From an uncultured Roseovarius sp. (GTDB lineage: Bacteria > Pseudomonadota > Alphaproteobacteria > Rhodobacterales > Rhodobacteraceae), in NCBI GenBank assembly GCA_947499555.1, contig CANMOU010000001.1, positions 372,001 through 436,000 of the forward strand: 64,000 nt of DNA. The letters are read 5' to 3'. The translations under genes and the position numbers were made by a program. Below, one piece after another: positions 8,186 through 17,421 of the stretch (its first letter is position 1; each line of letters starts with the position of its first letter). The notes under the pieces are model-generated. The model was not told the origin of the DNA. It was given only the letters and a program-made list of their open reading frames with translations, and made no database searches.

Positions 8186-9189
8186 GATAAATCTCCCATC
8201 ACAGCGGCCACATCCAGCATGCGGTTGGAAAAGCCCCACTCATTGTCATACCAGCACAACACGCGCCCCATCGTGTTGTCGAGCACACGGGATTCATGGG
8301 TGTCAAAAACGCAGGAAAGCGGGTTGTGGTTGAAGTCGCGCGAGACAAGGGGTTTTTCCGACAGGCCAAGCACAGCTTGCATCGGGCCGTTTGCCGCGTC
8401 TCTGACTGCCGCCTCGATTGTCTCGGGTGTCAGAGTCTTCTCGCTTTCAAAGGTGAAATCAATGGCCGACACATTTGGCGTTGGCACGCGAATGGCGGTT
8501 CCATCAAGTTTCCCGGCAAGCTCTGGCATGACCAGGCCCACAGCGCGGGCTGCGCCGGTGGTCGTGGGGATGATGTTTTCAGCCGCCGCCCGCGCGCGGC
8601 GGGGGTCTTTGTGTCCGCTGTCCAAAAGGCGCTGTGACGCTGTGTAAGAGTGGATCGTCGTCACAAACCCGCGCCGGATGGCGAAGGCCCGATGAAGCAC
8701 CTGCGCAATGGGAGAAAGGCAGTTGGTCGTGCAGGAGGCGTTCGAGACAATCTTGTCATTCGCCGCGATATCTCCTTCATTCACGCCGAAAACCACCGTG
8801 CGTTCCACGCCTTTGCCCGGGGCCGAGATCAACACCTTCCCGGCACCGGCCTGCAGATGTTTCGAGGCACCAGGCACGTCACGAAAGACGCCAGTGCATT
8901 CCATCACGATGTCGACGTTCAGGTCGCGCCAGGGCAGGGCGGCCGGGTCGCGCTCGGCAAAGACGGCAATCGGCCCGTGCCCGATATCCAGGGTTCCCTC
9001 GCCTGTATTCACCGCGCCGGGAAACGCGCCGTGCACGGTATCATGCGCTAGCAGCATGGCATTGGTTTCCAGCGGCATCAGATCATTGATTGCCACCACT
9101 TCAAGGTCATCGCGTCTGGTCTCGTGAAGGGCGCGCAGGATATTGCGGCCAATACGGCCAAATCCGTTGATGGCAAGGCGCGTGGGCAT
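8182..9189 (-). CDS. gap: glyceraldehyde-3-phosphate dehydrogenase, NAD-type paralogue
   Basis: GAPDH of 335 residues. Rossmann motif INGFGRIGRN, the active-site block SNASCTTNCLSPI and the TTTGAARAVG phosphate-binding loop are present. Residue 36 is Asp (AINDL), which normally selects NAD over NADP. ATG at 9189 is preceded by AAGGAG. It lies upstream of and overlaps the RidA gene, and a 47-codon membrane-protein gene lies 77 bases upstream. A second, different gap gene is 1.3 kb away on the same strand, so the two are probably used under different carbon regimes (inference). Erythrose-4-phosphate dehydrogenase is a less likely alternative. Confidence 0.93.
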   Translation of the reverse strand: MPTRLAINGFGRIGRNILRALHETRRDDLEVVAINDLMPLETNAMLLAHDTVHGAFPGAVNTGEGTLDIGHGPIAVFAERDPAALPWRDLNVDIVMECTGVFRDVPGASKHLQAGAGKVLISAPGKGVERTVVFGVNEGDIAANDKIVSNASCTTNCLSPIAQVLHRAFAIRRGFVTTIHSYTASQRLLDSGHKDPRRARAAAENIIPTTTGAARAVGLVMPELAGKLDGTAIRVPTPNVSAIDFTFESEKTLTPETIEAAVRDAANGPMQAVLGLSEKPLVSRDFNHNPLSCVFDTHESRVLDNTMGRVLCWYDNEWGFSNRMLDVAAVMGDLS

Positions 9190-9265
9190 GGCAGCTCCTT
9201 TCCGTGGGTAGTTCGTGCCCGCAATGTGACGCGTCGACGTCGCAGAGGCCACCCGATTCCTGCGC

Positions 9266-9409
9266 TTAGCGCCAGAACTTCACCCACTCGACAAGATCAA
9301 TGAATTTCCGTGCAAGGAAAACCGAGCCGGACATCTCAAACAGAACTGCATCAAGGATCAACGCGACCAGCACAGACAGGCCGAGAAAGAGGGCTATTTT
9401 ATTGGTCAT
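9266..9409 (-). CDS. 47-residue single-span membrane protein
   Basis: Short open frame that begins MTNKIALFLGLSVLVALILD and ends LARKFIDLVEWVKFWR. Residues 5-25 form one hydrophobic membrane span; the C-terminal half is an amphipathic, basic and aromatic helix. No frameshift or stop disturbs it and it fills the gap between gap and the LuxR-type gene. I do not recognise a named family. It has the look of a conserved small inner-membrane protein, and its position hints at co-expression with gap. Coding is inferred from composition and placement only. Confidence 0.65.
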   Translation of the reverse strand: MTNKIALFLGLSVLVALILDAVLFEMSGSVFLARKFIDLVEWVKFWR

Positions 9410-9468
9410 GCGCCTGTGTGCTCTTGTTTTGGGCAAGATAGGCCAAGCGGGCGTGGCCGCGCAAGATG

Positions 9469-9984
9469 TCAGCGCGGCTCATGGTTAAGAAGAGGGCTGG
9501 CGACAAGATCATCAATCAGCAGGCCCAAAAGCGCCCCGCGCCCCTGCACGTCGGCCTTGCGGTAGACGGCGTTGAGCTGCGACTTGACCGTGCCTTCCGC
9601 CGCGCCGCGCAACTGGGCCGTTTCGGCAATGGAAAAACCCTTGATCGCAAAAAGCGCCACATCGCGTTCGGCAGGTGTCAGGTTCCAGGTATCGAAATGC
9701 GCCGCAATAACCTCTGCCAAAGCGCCCGACGCCACTGACACCTGGCTTTCTAGCTGCGCCTTGCGTCGCGTAAGGCCACGCAGGACGTGCAGTTCCACGA
9801 CCACCGCAAGGCCCAGGCTCAGAGCTGCCAGTCCCTCTGTCGTGGCATAGACAGGCGAGGCACCAGAAAACGCACCGCTGCGAAAGTCCTCGACCACATC
9901 CCACAAAAAGAACGCGGTGCATAAAAGCTGCACCGCGATCAGGGCCACAAGCAGGCCGGGCTTTTCGATGATTGCTTTGCTCAT
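9469..9984 (-). CDS. membrane-anchored LuxR-type HTH protein
   Basis: Protein of 171 residues. Two hydrophobic spans (LLVALIAVQLLCTAFFLWDV at about 11-30 and LAALSLGLAVVVELHVL at about 52-68) precede a cytoplasmic linker and a C-terminal LuxR/FixJ-type helix-turn-helix: LTPAERDVALFAIKGFSIAE, GTVKSQLNAVYRKADV (about 102-145). There is no receiver or ligand-binding domain, so the membrane part itself may be the sensor. Tethering would keep the DNA-binding domain at the inner membrane. Targets unknown; the gap cluster next door is a candidate. Confidence 0.85.
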   Translation of the reverse strand: MSKAIIEKPGLLVALIAVQLLCTAFFLWDVVEDFRSGAFSGASPVYATTEGLAALSLGLAVVVELHVLRGLTRRKAQLESQVSVASGALAEVIAAHFDTWNLTPAERDVALFAIKGFSIAETAQLRGAAEGTVKSQLNAVYRKADVQGRGALLGLLIDDLVASPLLNHEPR

Positions 9985-10041
9985 GGTCCAAGCATTACGT
10001 GGCTCGGACTTGCATTGCCAGCGCCACGAACCGATAGGCGA

Positions 10042-10305
10042 TCAATCGTCGTCCTCGTCCTCAAGCTCGGTCTCGACAACGTTGAGATTGGCATCAAGTG
10101 TCAGCTCGTAAAGCGCGCCATCTTTCCTCGCCTCTACCTCATACCCGCCATCCTCGGCTTCAATCTCGGTGATCTGATAGCCCCGGTCGGCCAATTTGTC
10201 CGTGATCTGGGTAAGTGTTTCGGCAGTGAGCGTGCCTCCGTCAGAGGCGAATGCGGCGACAGAGCCTGTGGCGATGGCAAGGCAAAGGGCGATAATACGT
10301 GTCAT
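10042..10305 (-). CDS. small secreted PepSY-domain protein
   Basis: Protein of 87 residues with a signal peptide (MTRIIALCLAIATGSVAAFA) and one PepSY-like module: LTQITDKLADRGYQITEIEA, EVEARKDGALYELTLDANLN. The tail is strongly acidic (ETELEDEDDD). Periplasmic PepSY proteins are thought to bind or inhibit partners such as peptidases, or to bind cations; nothing here identifies the partner. The ATG at 10305 follows GGAAAGGA and starts the signal peptide, so the longer frame upstream is not used. Confidence 0.85.
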   Translation of the reverse strand: MTRIIALCLAIATGSVAAFASDGGTLTAETLTQITDKLADRGYQITEIEAEDGGYEVEARKDGALYELTLDANLNVVETELEDEDDD

Positions 10306-10444
10306 GAAGTGATCCTTTCCGTTTTGATCGTTGCGCGGGGTCGTGCCCCGATGCGGCAAAACTGGGGATCGGCGACGGCCGGTCCCATCGCACTTTGGTG
10401 GCAGAAAGGCCGGTCTCAAACTAAAGTTTATCGGTCCTGATGAC

Positions 10445-10479
10445 AAAAAAGCCCCCGGCGCGGTCGCGTCGGAGGCTTT
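10445..10479 (-). terminator. intrinsic terminator of the second gap gene
   Basis: On the minus strand a 12-pair GC-rich stem with one wobble and one mismatch (bases 10451-10476) is followed by six T residues. It lies 27 bases beyond the gap stop at 10506, so it ends that transcript and insulates the PepSY gene. Confidence 0.85.
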
Positions 10480-10505
10480 GAATTACAAGGAGTTATATGG
10501 CGATC

Positions 10506-11507
10506 TTACGACAGGCGCGCCATTGCCACGGCCACATCCGCCATGCGGCACGAAAACCCCCATTCATTGTCGTACCACGCCAGCACGCGCACCAGTCGTC
10601 TGCCGGTGACCTTGGTCTGATCAGGCGCAAAGATCGAACTTTCCTCGGTGTGGTTGAAGTCGATCGATACCTTGGGTTCGGGATCATAGCCCAGCACGCC
10701 TTTCATCGGGCCTGCTGCGGCCTCGGCCACAACTTCGTTCACATCCGCTTCGGTGACGTCCTTCTTGGCGATGAATGTCAGATCCACCGCCGAGACATTC
10801 GGTGTCGGCACACGGATGGCCGAGCCGTCAAGCTTGCCTTTCAGCTCTGGCAGCACTTCTCCCAGAGCCTTCGCCGCACCCGTGGAGGTTGGGATCATCG
10901 ACATGGCGGCCGCACGCGCGCGGTAAAGATCCTTGTGGCGACGGTCCAATGTGGGCTGGTCACCGGTATAGGCGTGGATCGTGGTCATGATGCCACTTTC
11001 GATGCCGATGCCTTCGTGCAGAGCCTTGGCCACGGGGGCAAGGCAGTTGGTGGTGCAGGACCCGTTCGAGATCATGCGCTCACCGGGCTGCAGGTCTTTG
11101 TCATTCACACCGTAAACCACGGTGCGGTCGACGTTTTTGCCCGGAGCGGAAAGCAGAACCTTACCGGCGCCGCGCTCGAGATGTTTCTTGGCCTTTTCGC
11201 CGTCGTTGAATTTGCCGGTGCATTCCAGCACGACATCGACGCCGGACCAGTCCAACTCATCCATGTCATAGGTCGAGAACATTTCCATCGGACCCCGGCC
11301 CAGATCCATGGTGCCATTGCCCAGAACGATCTCATTCGGGAAGCGGCCATGCACACTGTCATACTTCATCAGATGCGCCGCTGTCTCCAGCGGGCCAGTG
11401 GCGTTGACCTTGGCCACCTTGATGTCGTTGCGTGTGCTGGCGGCGATATTGGCGAGGGTACAGCGTCCGATCCGGCCGAAGCCATTGATGCCGACGGTAA
11501 TGGTCAT
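10506..11507 (-). CDS. gap: glyceraldehyde-3-phosphate dehydrogenase, GapB-like paralogue
   Basis: GAPDH of 333 residues with INGFGRIGR, active-site SNGSCTTNCLAPV and STGAAKALG. The residue that selects NAD in GapA enzymes is not Asp but Ala36 (KVNATG), as in NADP-using GapB enzymes such as that of Bacillus subtilis, so NADP(H) use and a gluconeogenic or biosynthetic role are plausible. The ATG at 11507 has AGGAG 7 bases upstream; an in-frame TTG at 11513 would sit too close to it. A strong terminator follows and a near-perfect 25-bp palindrome lies 87 bases upstream. The gene is monocistronic. Confidence 0.94.
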   Translation of the reverse strand: MTITVGINGFGRIGRCTLANIAASTRNDIKVAKVNATGPLETAAHLMKYDSVHGRFPNEIVLGNGTMDLGRGPMEMFSTYDMDELDWSGVDVVLECTGKFNDGEKAKKHLERGAGKVLLSAPGKNVDRTVVYGVNDKDLQPGERMISNGSCTTNCLAPVAKALHEGIGIESGIMTTIHAYTGDQPTLDRRHKDLYRARAAAMSMIPTSTGAAKALGEVLPELKGKLDGSAIRVPTPNVSAVDLTFIAKKDVTEADVNEVVAEAAAGPMKGVLGYDPEPKVSIDFNHTEESSIFAPDQTKVTGRRLVRVLAWYDNEWGFSCRMADVAVAMARLS

Positions 11508-11593
11508 GAACAATCTCCTGAAACGAAGGGTTTGGCAGGCATATAGACCCAGGTTAAGCGACCCGAAAGGTGGAAAATGCCCTGTTTCAATGT

Positions 11594-11618
11594 GTTTGCG
11601 GTAACGGTTATCGCAAAC
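11594..11618. promoter_or_regulatory. 25-bp palindrome upstream of gap, LacI-type operator candidate
   Basis: The arms GTTTGCG and CGCAAAC enclose GTAACGGTTAT; apart from the central base only one pair of positions breaks the symmetry. The inner TAAC-N-GTTA form resembles operators of LacI-family regulators, a family that in alphaproteobacteria includes CceR, a controller of central carbon genes. It lies 87-111 bases before the GAPDH ATG. The regulator assignment is inference. Confidence 0.6.
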
Positions 11619-12071
11619 GTAGGGGTAGCGTCCCTAACAGGGAAACAATTCAGCGCAAAGCAAGGGATTTTGTCAGTTGCTCCGTCAGGTCCGTTGCGCA
11701 GGGTAGGTGGGTTGGAAACCCACCCTACAAAATTGGCCGCAGAGGTCGAATTTGGATCAATGACTGCTTTGAGCCCATTCAACCCCTCTGCTCATCGCAC
11801 ACAAGGCACGGAATCGAGGGGCATAGCCCCGCCGTGCCAGCGCCGGACCGGCCCTTTGGGCCGGCGCTTTGTTGACGTAAGGCGCTCCGAAGATTTGGCT
11901 GACTGACTTGTCGGGCATAAAGCGTGTTGGTCACACTTCGGATGCGCCGTCCCCCGGTCCGCCGCTGTCACCGCTCGGTCGATGACCGCAAAGTCCCGCA
12001 CAGCGGACCATGGGTCAAAACTCTGAGCGGCGCGGGTTTTGTCACAGACAGAGGCGCTGCTTCCCCATAAC
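11619..12071. other. intergenic stretch without a convincing gene
   Basis: About 450 bases between gap and the end of tkt. It holds a palindromic repeat at 11703-11728, a degenerate copy of a TGACTGCTTTGAGCCCA repeat at 11760-11776 and a GC-rich inverted repeat at about 11839-11868 (GCGCC and GGCGC outside a GGCCC-TTT-GGGCC hairpin) followed by TTTG. Open frames here have no initiation signal and no recognisable protein. It reads like accumulated intergenic repeats. Confidence 0.5.
11703..11728. repeat. short palindromic intergenic repeat (GGTGGGTT type)
   Basis: GTAGGTGGGTT and AACCCACCCTAC form an imperfect hairpin with one bulged base. Related GGGT-rich hairpins occur at 17422-17442 and 20248-20270, all intergenic, which suggests a small REP-like family. 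Confidence 0.45.
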
Positions 12072-14087
12072 TCAAAGAAGTGATTTCGCCTTTTCCGCGA
12101 CGGCCTCAGGTGTGATGCCGAATTTCTCGTAAAGCACCTCTGCCGGGGCCGAGGCGCCAAAGCCATGCATGCCGACAAATCCGGATTTCTCGCGTTTGCC
12201 GCGTTCGCCGTAAAGCCAGCGGTCCCAGCCGAAACGGATCGCGGCCTCAACCGCCACACGGACCGGGCCACCGGGAAGAACCTTGCGGCGGTAGGCCTCG
12301 TCCTGCTCCTCGAAAAGCTCCCAGCAGGGCATGGAGACCACGCGCGTGCCGATGCCTTCGGCTTGCAGCAGATCGCGCGCTTTCATGGCAATCTCGACCT
12401 CAGACCCTGTGGCCATGAGGAGTGCCTGCCGTTTGCCGTCGGCATCGGCCAGCACATAGGCGCCCTGGGCGGTGAGGTTGCGTTGTTTGTGTTCGGTGCG
12501 CAGCGTCGGCAGGCCTTGTCGCGTCAAAGACAGGACGGAAGGCGTTGATTTTGAAGAAAAAGCCAGCTCCCAGGACTCTGCTGTTTCCACCGTGTCGCAG
12601 GGCCGAAATACCATCGTGTTGGGCGTCGCTCGGCTGATCGCCAGATGCTCAACAGGCTGGTGTGTCGGGCCGTCCTCGCCAAGACCGATGCTGTCATGGG
12701 TCATGACAAACACCGTGGGCACTTTCATCAACGCGGCCAGCCGCATCGCGGGGCGAGCGTAATCGGTGAAGCACATGAAGGTGCCGCCATAGGGCTTGAT
12801 CCCACCATGCAGCGCCATGCCGTTCATTGCCGCCGCCATGCCATGTTCGCGAATGCCGTAATGGATGTAGCGGCCTTTGCGGTTGGTGTCGTCAAAGACC
12901 GTCATGTCGCCCGATTTGGTGTTGTTCGACCCCGACAGGTCGGCCGAGCCGCCAATGGTTTCCCTCATGATCGGGTTGATCACCTCAAGCACCATTTCGC
13001 TTGATTTGCGGGTGGCGACTTTCGGGGCTTCCTCGGAGACCTGCTTTTTCAACGCGCGGATGCGAGAAGAAAGTGACTTGGGGACGTCTCCGGCCATGAC
13101 GCGGGCAAATTCGGCCTGGCGGCGCTCGGATTGCCCGGCCAGACGTGTAGCCCAGTCCGCGTGCGCCTCCGCGCCGCGGGCGCCAATCGCCTCCCAGGCG
13201 GATTTGATGTCATCAGGCACTTCAAACGGGCCGCCAACCCAGCCATAGGCATCCTTGGCCGCCTGCAACTGGCCCGGATCGGTCAGCGCACCATGGCCTT
13301 TGGATGTGTCCTGCGCCGCGTGACCCAAGGCGATATGTGTCTTGCAAGCAATCATTGTCGGACGACGGCCGGTCTTGGCCTTGGTCAGGGCGGCATCAAT
13401 CGCCTCGGGGTCATGTCCGTCACATTCCAGCACCTGCCACCCAGACGCACGGAAGCGTTTGACCTGATCGGTGCGGTCGGCCAGATCGACGGTTCCGTCG
13501 ATGGTGATATTGTTGTTGTCCCAAAGCACGATGAGCTTGCCCAGACCCAGACGCCCGGCAAGGCCAATGGCCTCATGGCTGACGCCCTCCATCAGGCACC
13601 CGTCACCGGCGATGACATAGGTGTGGTGATCCACCAGCTTGCGCCCGAACCGCGCGCGCAGCGCCTCTTCGGCAATGGCAAAGCCCACGGCATTTGAAAT
13701 CCCCTGACCCAGTGGTCCGGTGGTGGTTTCAATTCCGTCATGCAGGAAGTTTTCCGGGTGGCCTGCGGTGATTGCGCCCCATTGACGGAAATTCTTGATC
13801 TGATCGAGCGTCATGCCGGGCGAGCCGGTCAGGTAAAGCAGGGAATAGATCAGCATCGAGCCGTGCCCAGCAGACAGGATAAAGCGATCACGATCCGGCC
13901 AGAGCGGTGCGCTGGCGTCGAATTTCAGGTGCTTCTCAAAAAGCACCGTGGCCACATCAGCCATCCCCATCGGCATGCCGGAATGGCCGGAATTCGCGGC
14001 ATGAACCGCATCAAGCGTAAGTGCGCGAATGGCGGCGGCTTTGTTCCAGTGATCGGGATGAGCAGAGCGCAGGGCGGCAATATCCAC
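12072..14087 (-). CDS. tkt: transketolase
   Basis: Protein of 671 residues, full length. Motifs: [17 protein letters not shown], the ThDP-binding stretch [13 protein letters not shown] through [23 protein letters not shown], and C-terminal half FGGTF-like [20 protein letters not shown] and [20 protein letters not shown]. It moves two-carbon ketol units in the pentose phosphate and Calvin-type pathways. GTG at 14087 is chosen because the conserved N-terminus starts there and AAGGAAG lies 8 bases upstream. Transcribed on the same strand as both gap genes, though a 560-base gap and a terminator separate it from them. Confidence 0.97.
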   Translation of the reverse strand: MDIAALRSAHPDHWNKAAAIRALTLDAVHAANSGHSGMPMGMADVATVLFEKHLKFDASAPLWPDRDRFILSAGHGSMLIYSLLYLTGSPGMTLDQIKNFRQWGAITAGHPENFLHDGIETTTGPLGQGISNAVGFAIAEEALRARFGRKLVDHHTYVIAGDGCLMEGVSHEAIGLAGRLGLGKLIVLWDNNNITIDGTVDLADRTDQVKRFRASGWQVLECDGHDPEAIDAALTKAKTGRRPTMIACKTHIALGHAAQDTSKGHGALTDPGQLQAAKDAYGWVGGPFEVPDDIKSAWEAIGARGAEAHADWATRLAGQSERRQAEFARVMAGDVPKSLSSRIRALKKQVSEEAPKVATRKSSEMVLEVINPIMRETIGGSADLSGSNNTKSGDMTVFDDTNRKGRYIHYGIREHGMAAAMNGMALHGGIKPYGGTFMCFTDYARPAMRLAALMKVPTVFVMTHDSIGLGEDGPTHQPVEHLAISRATPNTMVFRPCDTVETAESWELAFSSKSTPSVLSLTRQGLPTLRTEHKQRNLTAQGAYVLADADGKRQALLMATGSEVEIAMKARDLLQAEGIGTRVVSMPCWELFEEQDEAYRRKVLPGGPVRVAVEAAIRFGWDRWLYGERGKREKSGFVGMHGFGASAPAEVLYEKFGITPEAVAEKAKSLL

Positions 14088-14292
14088 GGGGCAGCTTCCT
14101 TTGGGGCTAGGTCCTGTTGGATGGGTGCATATCAGCCCCTTCTCAAAGATCAAGCGCGTCCATGCCGGGATTTGCATATGGGGGCGCATTTTACATACCC
14201 TTTGGCTAGACTAATCTTCAGTCAGGCACGTCAGGCGATTCGGCATCAAAGCGGAAGGTCCTGATCCAAAGAGACAACAGGGACAGAGGATC

Positions 14293-14790
14293 ATGAGCGA
14301 GATTGAAGAGTATCAGCGCCGGATCAGTGCTGCGCTGGACCGGATTGGTCAGCAGCTCGATGCGCGCGCGGAAGCTGGAGATACCGCTGCAGCAGCGGAA
14401 TTGCAGCAGGCACTTGATGACGAAAAACTGGCCAATGAGCAGCTTGAAGAGCGCGTCAGGTCGCTGAAGGAAAAACGCGATGCGATCCAGGAAGAGCTTG
14501 ATGCACTGCGCGAGCAAAACACGCAGGCGCTCGCGAAATTTGATCGTCAACTTCAGTCCTTGCGCCGGGCCAATGAACAGCTTCGCCAGAACAACACGGC
14601 GCTGCGTGATGCAAACGCGGCGGGCGTCGGTGAGGCGCATCTGATCAACAAATCCATGATGGCTGAACTGGAAAGCATGCGGGCCACGCGCGATGCCGAC
14701 CGGGCCGAGACCGACGCCGTGCTCGCAGAACTCAGCGCGTTGATCGACAGCGCCTCGGACGCGGACGCACCAGAGCAGGAGGACGCGTGA
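14293..14790 (+). CDS. coiled-coil protein coupled to zapA
   Basis: Hydrophilic protein of 165 residues, almost entirely heptad-rich helix from about residue 3 to 150 (LANEQLEERVRSLKEKRDAI, LDALREQNTQALAKFDRQLQ), with an acidic C-terminus. No signal peptide or membrane span. Its stop overlaps the zapA start (TGATG), and coiled-coil genes of this sort commonly precede zapA in alphaproteobacteria. A role in the division ring, perhaps like ZapB, is inferred from coupling and structure, not from a recognised family signature. Confidence 0.8.
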   Translation: MSEIEEYQRRISAALDRIGQQLDARAEAGDTAAAAELQQALDDEKLANEQLEERVRSLKEKRDAIQEELDALREQNTQALAKFDRQLQSLRRANEQLRQNNTALRDANAAGVGEAHLINKSMMAELESMRATRDADRAETDAVLAELSALIDSASDADAPEQEDA

Positions 14791-15176
14791 TGCCAGAAGT
14801 TGATGTGGAAATCGGCGGACGCAAGTTCGAAGTCGCCTGCCAGGCCGGCGAAGAGCATTACTTGCGCGCCGCTGCTGCCATGCTCGATGAGGAAGCCAGC
14901 TTGCTGACAGCCCAGATCGGGCGCATTCCCGAGGCGCGCATGCTTTTGATGGCGGGGCTTATGCTGGCCGACAAGACAGCGGGTGTGCAGGACAAACTGC
15001 GCGAGGCCGACGACAAGATGACTGAAAAGGAAGCTGAGCTGGAGCAGCTTCGCAACGCACAGCCCGGCGAGGTCCAGCGCATCGAGGTGCCGGTTGTGCC
15101 AAAGGCCGCATTAGAGTCTTTGGACGCGCTGGCCAAACGTGCCGAGGCGCTGGCGGACCGCGCGGAATCTGCCTGA
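14790..15176 (+). CDS. zapA: cell division protein ZapA
   Basis: Protein of 128 residues with the ZapA fold: PEVDVEIGGRKFEVACQAGE (beta strands), EHYLRAAAAMLDEEASLL helix, then a long C-terminal coiled coil. ZapA bundles FtsZ filaments at the division site. ATG at 14790 shares its A with the stop of the previous gene and has AGGAGG 7 bases upstream; the in-frame GTG three bases earlier is less well spaced. The terminator at 15208-15244 ends the two-gene operon. Confidence 0.92.
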   Translation: MPEVDVEIGGRKFEVACQAGEEHYLRAAAAMLDEEASLLTAQIGRIPEARMLLMAGLMLADKTAGVQDKLREADDKMTEKEAELEQLRNAQPGEVQRIEVPVVPKAALESLDALAKRAEALADRAESA

Positions 15177-15207
15177 CGGAACGAACTGGCTGAAGTGTTT
15201 CATCAAC

Positions 15208-15244
15208 GAAAAACTCCGGCGCATCGCCAGCGCCGGAGTTTTTT
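15208..15244. terminator. strong bidirectional intrinsic terminator
   Basis: Perfect 11-bp stem AACTCCGGCGC / GCGCCGGAGTT with a 7-base loop, A tract on the left and T tract on the right. It lies between zapA and the convergent sucD, and the U tract is good in both directions. Confidence 0.95.
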
Positions 15245-15265
15245 GGTTATGGTTGGGCGAAGAGG

Positions 15266-16147
15266 TTACGCCACCAGTTTTTCGACGACATCGCCGAAGG
15301 AGGATGGCGTGGGGACAATGGTCACGCCAGCCTGTTTGAGGATATCGACCTTCTCTTGTGCGGATTCTCCGAAGGCAGACACGATCGCCCCCGCATGACC
15401 CATCCGGCGACCCTTGGGCGCCGAGAGGCCCGCGATATAGGCAGCGACCGGCTTGGTCATGTGGTCGCGGATATACTCCGCTGCTTCGGCCTCTTGCGGA
15501 CCGCCGATTTCACCAACCAGAACAACGGCGTCGGTATCGGGATCGGACTCAAACAGTTCAAGGATGTCCTTGAAACTTGATCCGTTGATCGGGTCGCCGC
15601 CGATGCCGATGGAAGAGGACACACCGATTCCACGCTCGCTCATCTGGCTTGCGGCTTCATAGCCAAGCGTCCCGGACCGACCCACGATGCCCACGCGACC
15701 GGGCTTGTAGATATGCGGCGGCATCAGGCCGGCAAAGCCTTCGCCCGGCGTGATAATCCCCGCGCAGTTCGGGCCAATAAGGCGCATCCGATCTTCTTTT
15801 TTGTAGCGGCGCATGTAGCGTTTGACGTGGATCATGTCCTGCGCCGGGATACCGTCGGCAATGCAAACGCAGGTTTTGATACCTGCATCCGCAGCTTCCA
15901 TGATGCTGTCGGCTGCAAAGGGAGGCGGCACGAAGCTGACCACCAATTCTGCGCCGGTCTCGGCCACAGCACCTTTCACGGTGTTGAAGACGGGCAGGCC
16001 AAGATGCTTGGTCCCGCCTTTGCCCGGGGTCACGCCGCCCACAACATTGGTGCCGTGGTTGATCATGTCCTGGGTGTGAAAGCTTCCGATCCGCCCAGTG
16101 ATGCCGGTGACCAGAACCTTGGTGTCTTTGTTAATGATGATCGACAT
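15266..16147 (-). CDS. sucD: succinyl-CoA synthetase alpha subunit
   Basis: Protein of 293 residues. The N-terminal CoA-binding Rossmann domain has VLVTGITGRIGSFHTQ and the phosphohistidine loop has GHAGAIVSAFGESAQEK near the C-terminus. SRSGTLGYEA-like GRSGTLGYEAASQMSERG and GIGGDPINGSSF are further signatures. With SucC it makes ATP or GTP from succinyl-CoA in the TCA cycle. ATG at 16147 overlaps the sucC stop by one base (TGATG), so an in-frame extension upstream is rejected. Transcription ends at the 15208-15244 hairpin. sucAB are not adjacent within this window. Confidence 0.97.
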   Translation of the reverse strand: MSIIINKDTKVLVTGITGRIGSFHTQDMINHGTNVVGGVTPGKGGTKHLGLPVFNTVKGAVAETGAELVVSFVPPPFAADSIMEAADAGIKTCVCIADGIPAQDMIHVKRYMRRYKKEDRMRLIGPNCAGIITPGEGFAGLMPPHIYKPGRVGIVGRSGTLGYEAASQMSERGIGVSSSIGIGGDPINGSSFKDILELFESDPDTDAVVLVGEIGGPQEAEAAEYIRDHMTKPVAAYIAGLSAPKGRRMGHAGAIVSAFGESAQEKVDILKQAGVTIVPTPSSFGDVVEKLVA

Positions 16148-17331
16148 CAGCTTGCCTCCGCCATCTGGGTTGCGCGCCATGCTCTGACGACTTTATCCGC
16201 GGCCTCTGCCAGAGAGCTGGCTGTTTCGATGTTCAGACCGCTTTCTGCGAGAAGTTTGAGCCCTTCCTCGACATTCGTGCCCGACAGGCGCACGACGAGC
16301 GGCATTTTAAGATCAAGCTCTTTCACCGCGAGGATCACCCCCTCGGCGATCCAGTCACAGCGGTTGATGCCCGCAAAAATGTTCACAAGGATGGCTTCAA
16401 CATTGGGATCATTGAGCACTGCCTTGAAGGATTTCAGAACCCGCTCAGGGCTCGCTCCGCCGCCCACATCGAGGAAGTTGGCAGGTTCCCCACCGGCCAT
16501 CTTGATCATATCGAGCGTCGCCATGGCAAGACCCGCGCCGTTTACGATACAGCCGATTTCACCCTCAAGGCCAATGTAGTTCAAACCACGATCACCGGCA
16601 TAGGTTTCGCGCGGATCTTCCTGGCTTTTGTCGCGCAGCTCGGAAATCTTTGGGTGGCGGTAGAGCGCATTGGTGTCAAAGCTGACCTTGGCGTCAAGCG
16701 CCACGATCTCATTGCTGGCGGTCACCACCAACGGGTTGATCTCAACCATGTTGGCGTCCATTTCGGACATCATCTGGTAGCAGCCCATGATGGTCTTGCT
16801 GGCTTGTGCGATCAGCTGCGGCTCAAGACCAAGCGAAAAGGCGATCTCGCGGGCCTGAAAGGCCTGCATGCCCACAGCGGGGTCCACGACGGACCGGATG
16901 ATCGAGTCAGGTTCTTCGGCAGAGATTTCCTCGATCTCCATGCCGCCTTGCGCCGAGGCCACCACCACGACCCGCTCAAGTTTGCGGTCCATCACGAAGC
17001 CCAAATAGATTTCCTGACGGATATCGGTGGCCTCTTCAATGTAGAGACGGCTGACCATTTTGCCCTGTGGGCCGGTCTGATGCGTGATCAGCTTGCGCCC
17101 CAGCATCCATTGCGCCGCATCCCAGACTTCCTGCTCACTGCGGCAGATCCGAACACCGCCCGCCTTACCGCGCGCGCCCGAGTGGATCTGTGCCTTGACC
17201 ACCCAAGTGTCGCCTGACAGCTCCGAGCAGCGATAGACAGCTTGCTCCGGACTGTAGGCAATCCCGCCACGGGGAATGTTGACGCCGAATTTCTGTAATA
17301 ACTTCTTGGCTTGGTACTCGTGGATATCCAT
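16147..17331 (-). CDS. sucC: succinyl-CoA synthetase beta subunit
   Basis: Protein of 394 residues with the ATP-grasp domain ([40 protein letters not shown]) and the C-terminal ligase domain ([44 protein letters not shown]). It provides the nucleotide-binding half of the enzyme. ATG at 17331 has GGAGG 9 bases upstream. The TTG one codon earlier is a less likely start. The upstream region carries three back-to-back palindromes at 17490-17556. Confidence 0.97.
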   Translation of the reverse strand: MDIHEYQAKKLLQKFGVNIPRGGIAYSPEQAVYRCSELSGDTWVVKAQIHSGARGKAGGVRICRSEQEVWDAAQWMLGRKLITHQTGPQGKMVSRLYIEEATDIRQEIYLGFVMDRKLERVVVVASAQGGMEIEEISAEEPDSIIRSVVDPAVGMQAFQAREIAFSLGLEPQLIAQASKTIMGCYQMMSEMDANMVEINPLVVTASNEIVALDAKVSFDTNALYRHPKISELRDKSQEDPRETYAGDRGLNYIGLEGEIGCIVNGAGLAMATLDMIKMAGGEPANFLDVGGGASPERVLKSFKAVLNDPNVEAILVNIFAGINRCDWIAEGVILAVKELDLKMPLVVRLSGTNVEEGLKLLAESGLNIETASSLAEAADKVVRAWRATQMAEAS

Positions 17332-17421
17332 CAAGCGGATCCTCCCTAGATTTGTCTGAGCCTAACGTGGGGGAAAGCAGGCAGTTTCGCTATGTCCCTG
17401 CGGGTAAGAAATTCTGCATCG

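Noticed and set aside
11839-11873. Intrinsic terminator for a gene on the plus strand
   Set aside because: The GC-rich inverted repeat is followed by only TTTG and no plus-strand gene precedes it; on the minus strand there is no U tract for tkt.
11577-11906. 109-codon plus-strand frame between gap and tkt
   Set aside because: It runs through palindromes and repeat remnants, has no ribosome-binding site and shows no protein-like pattern.
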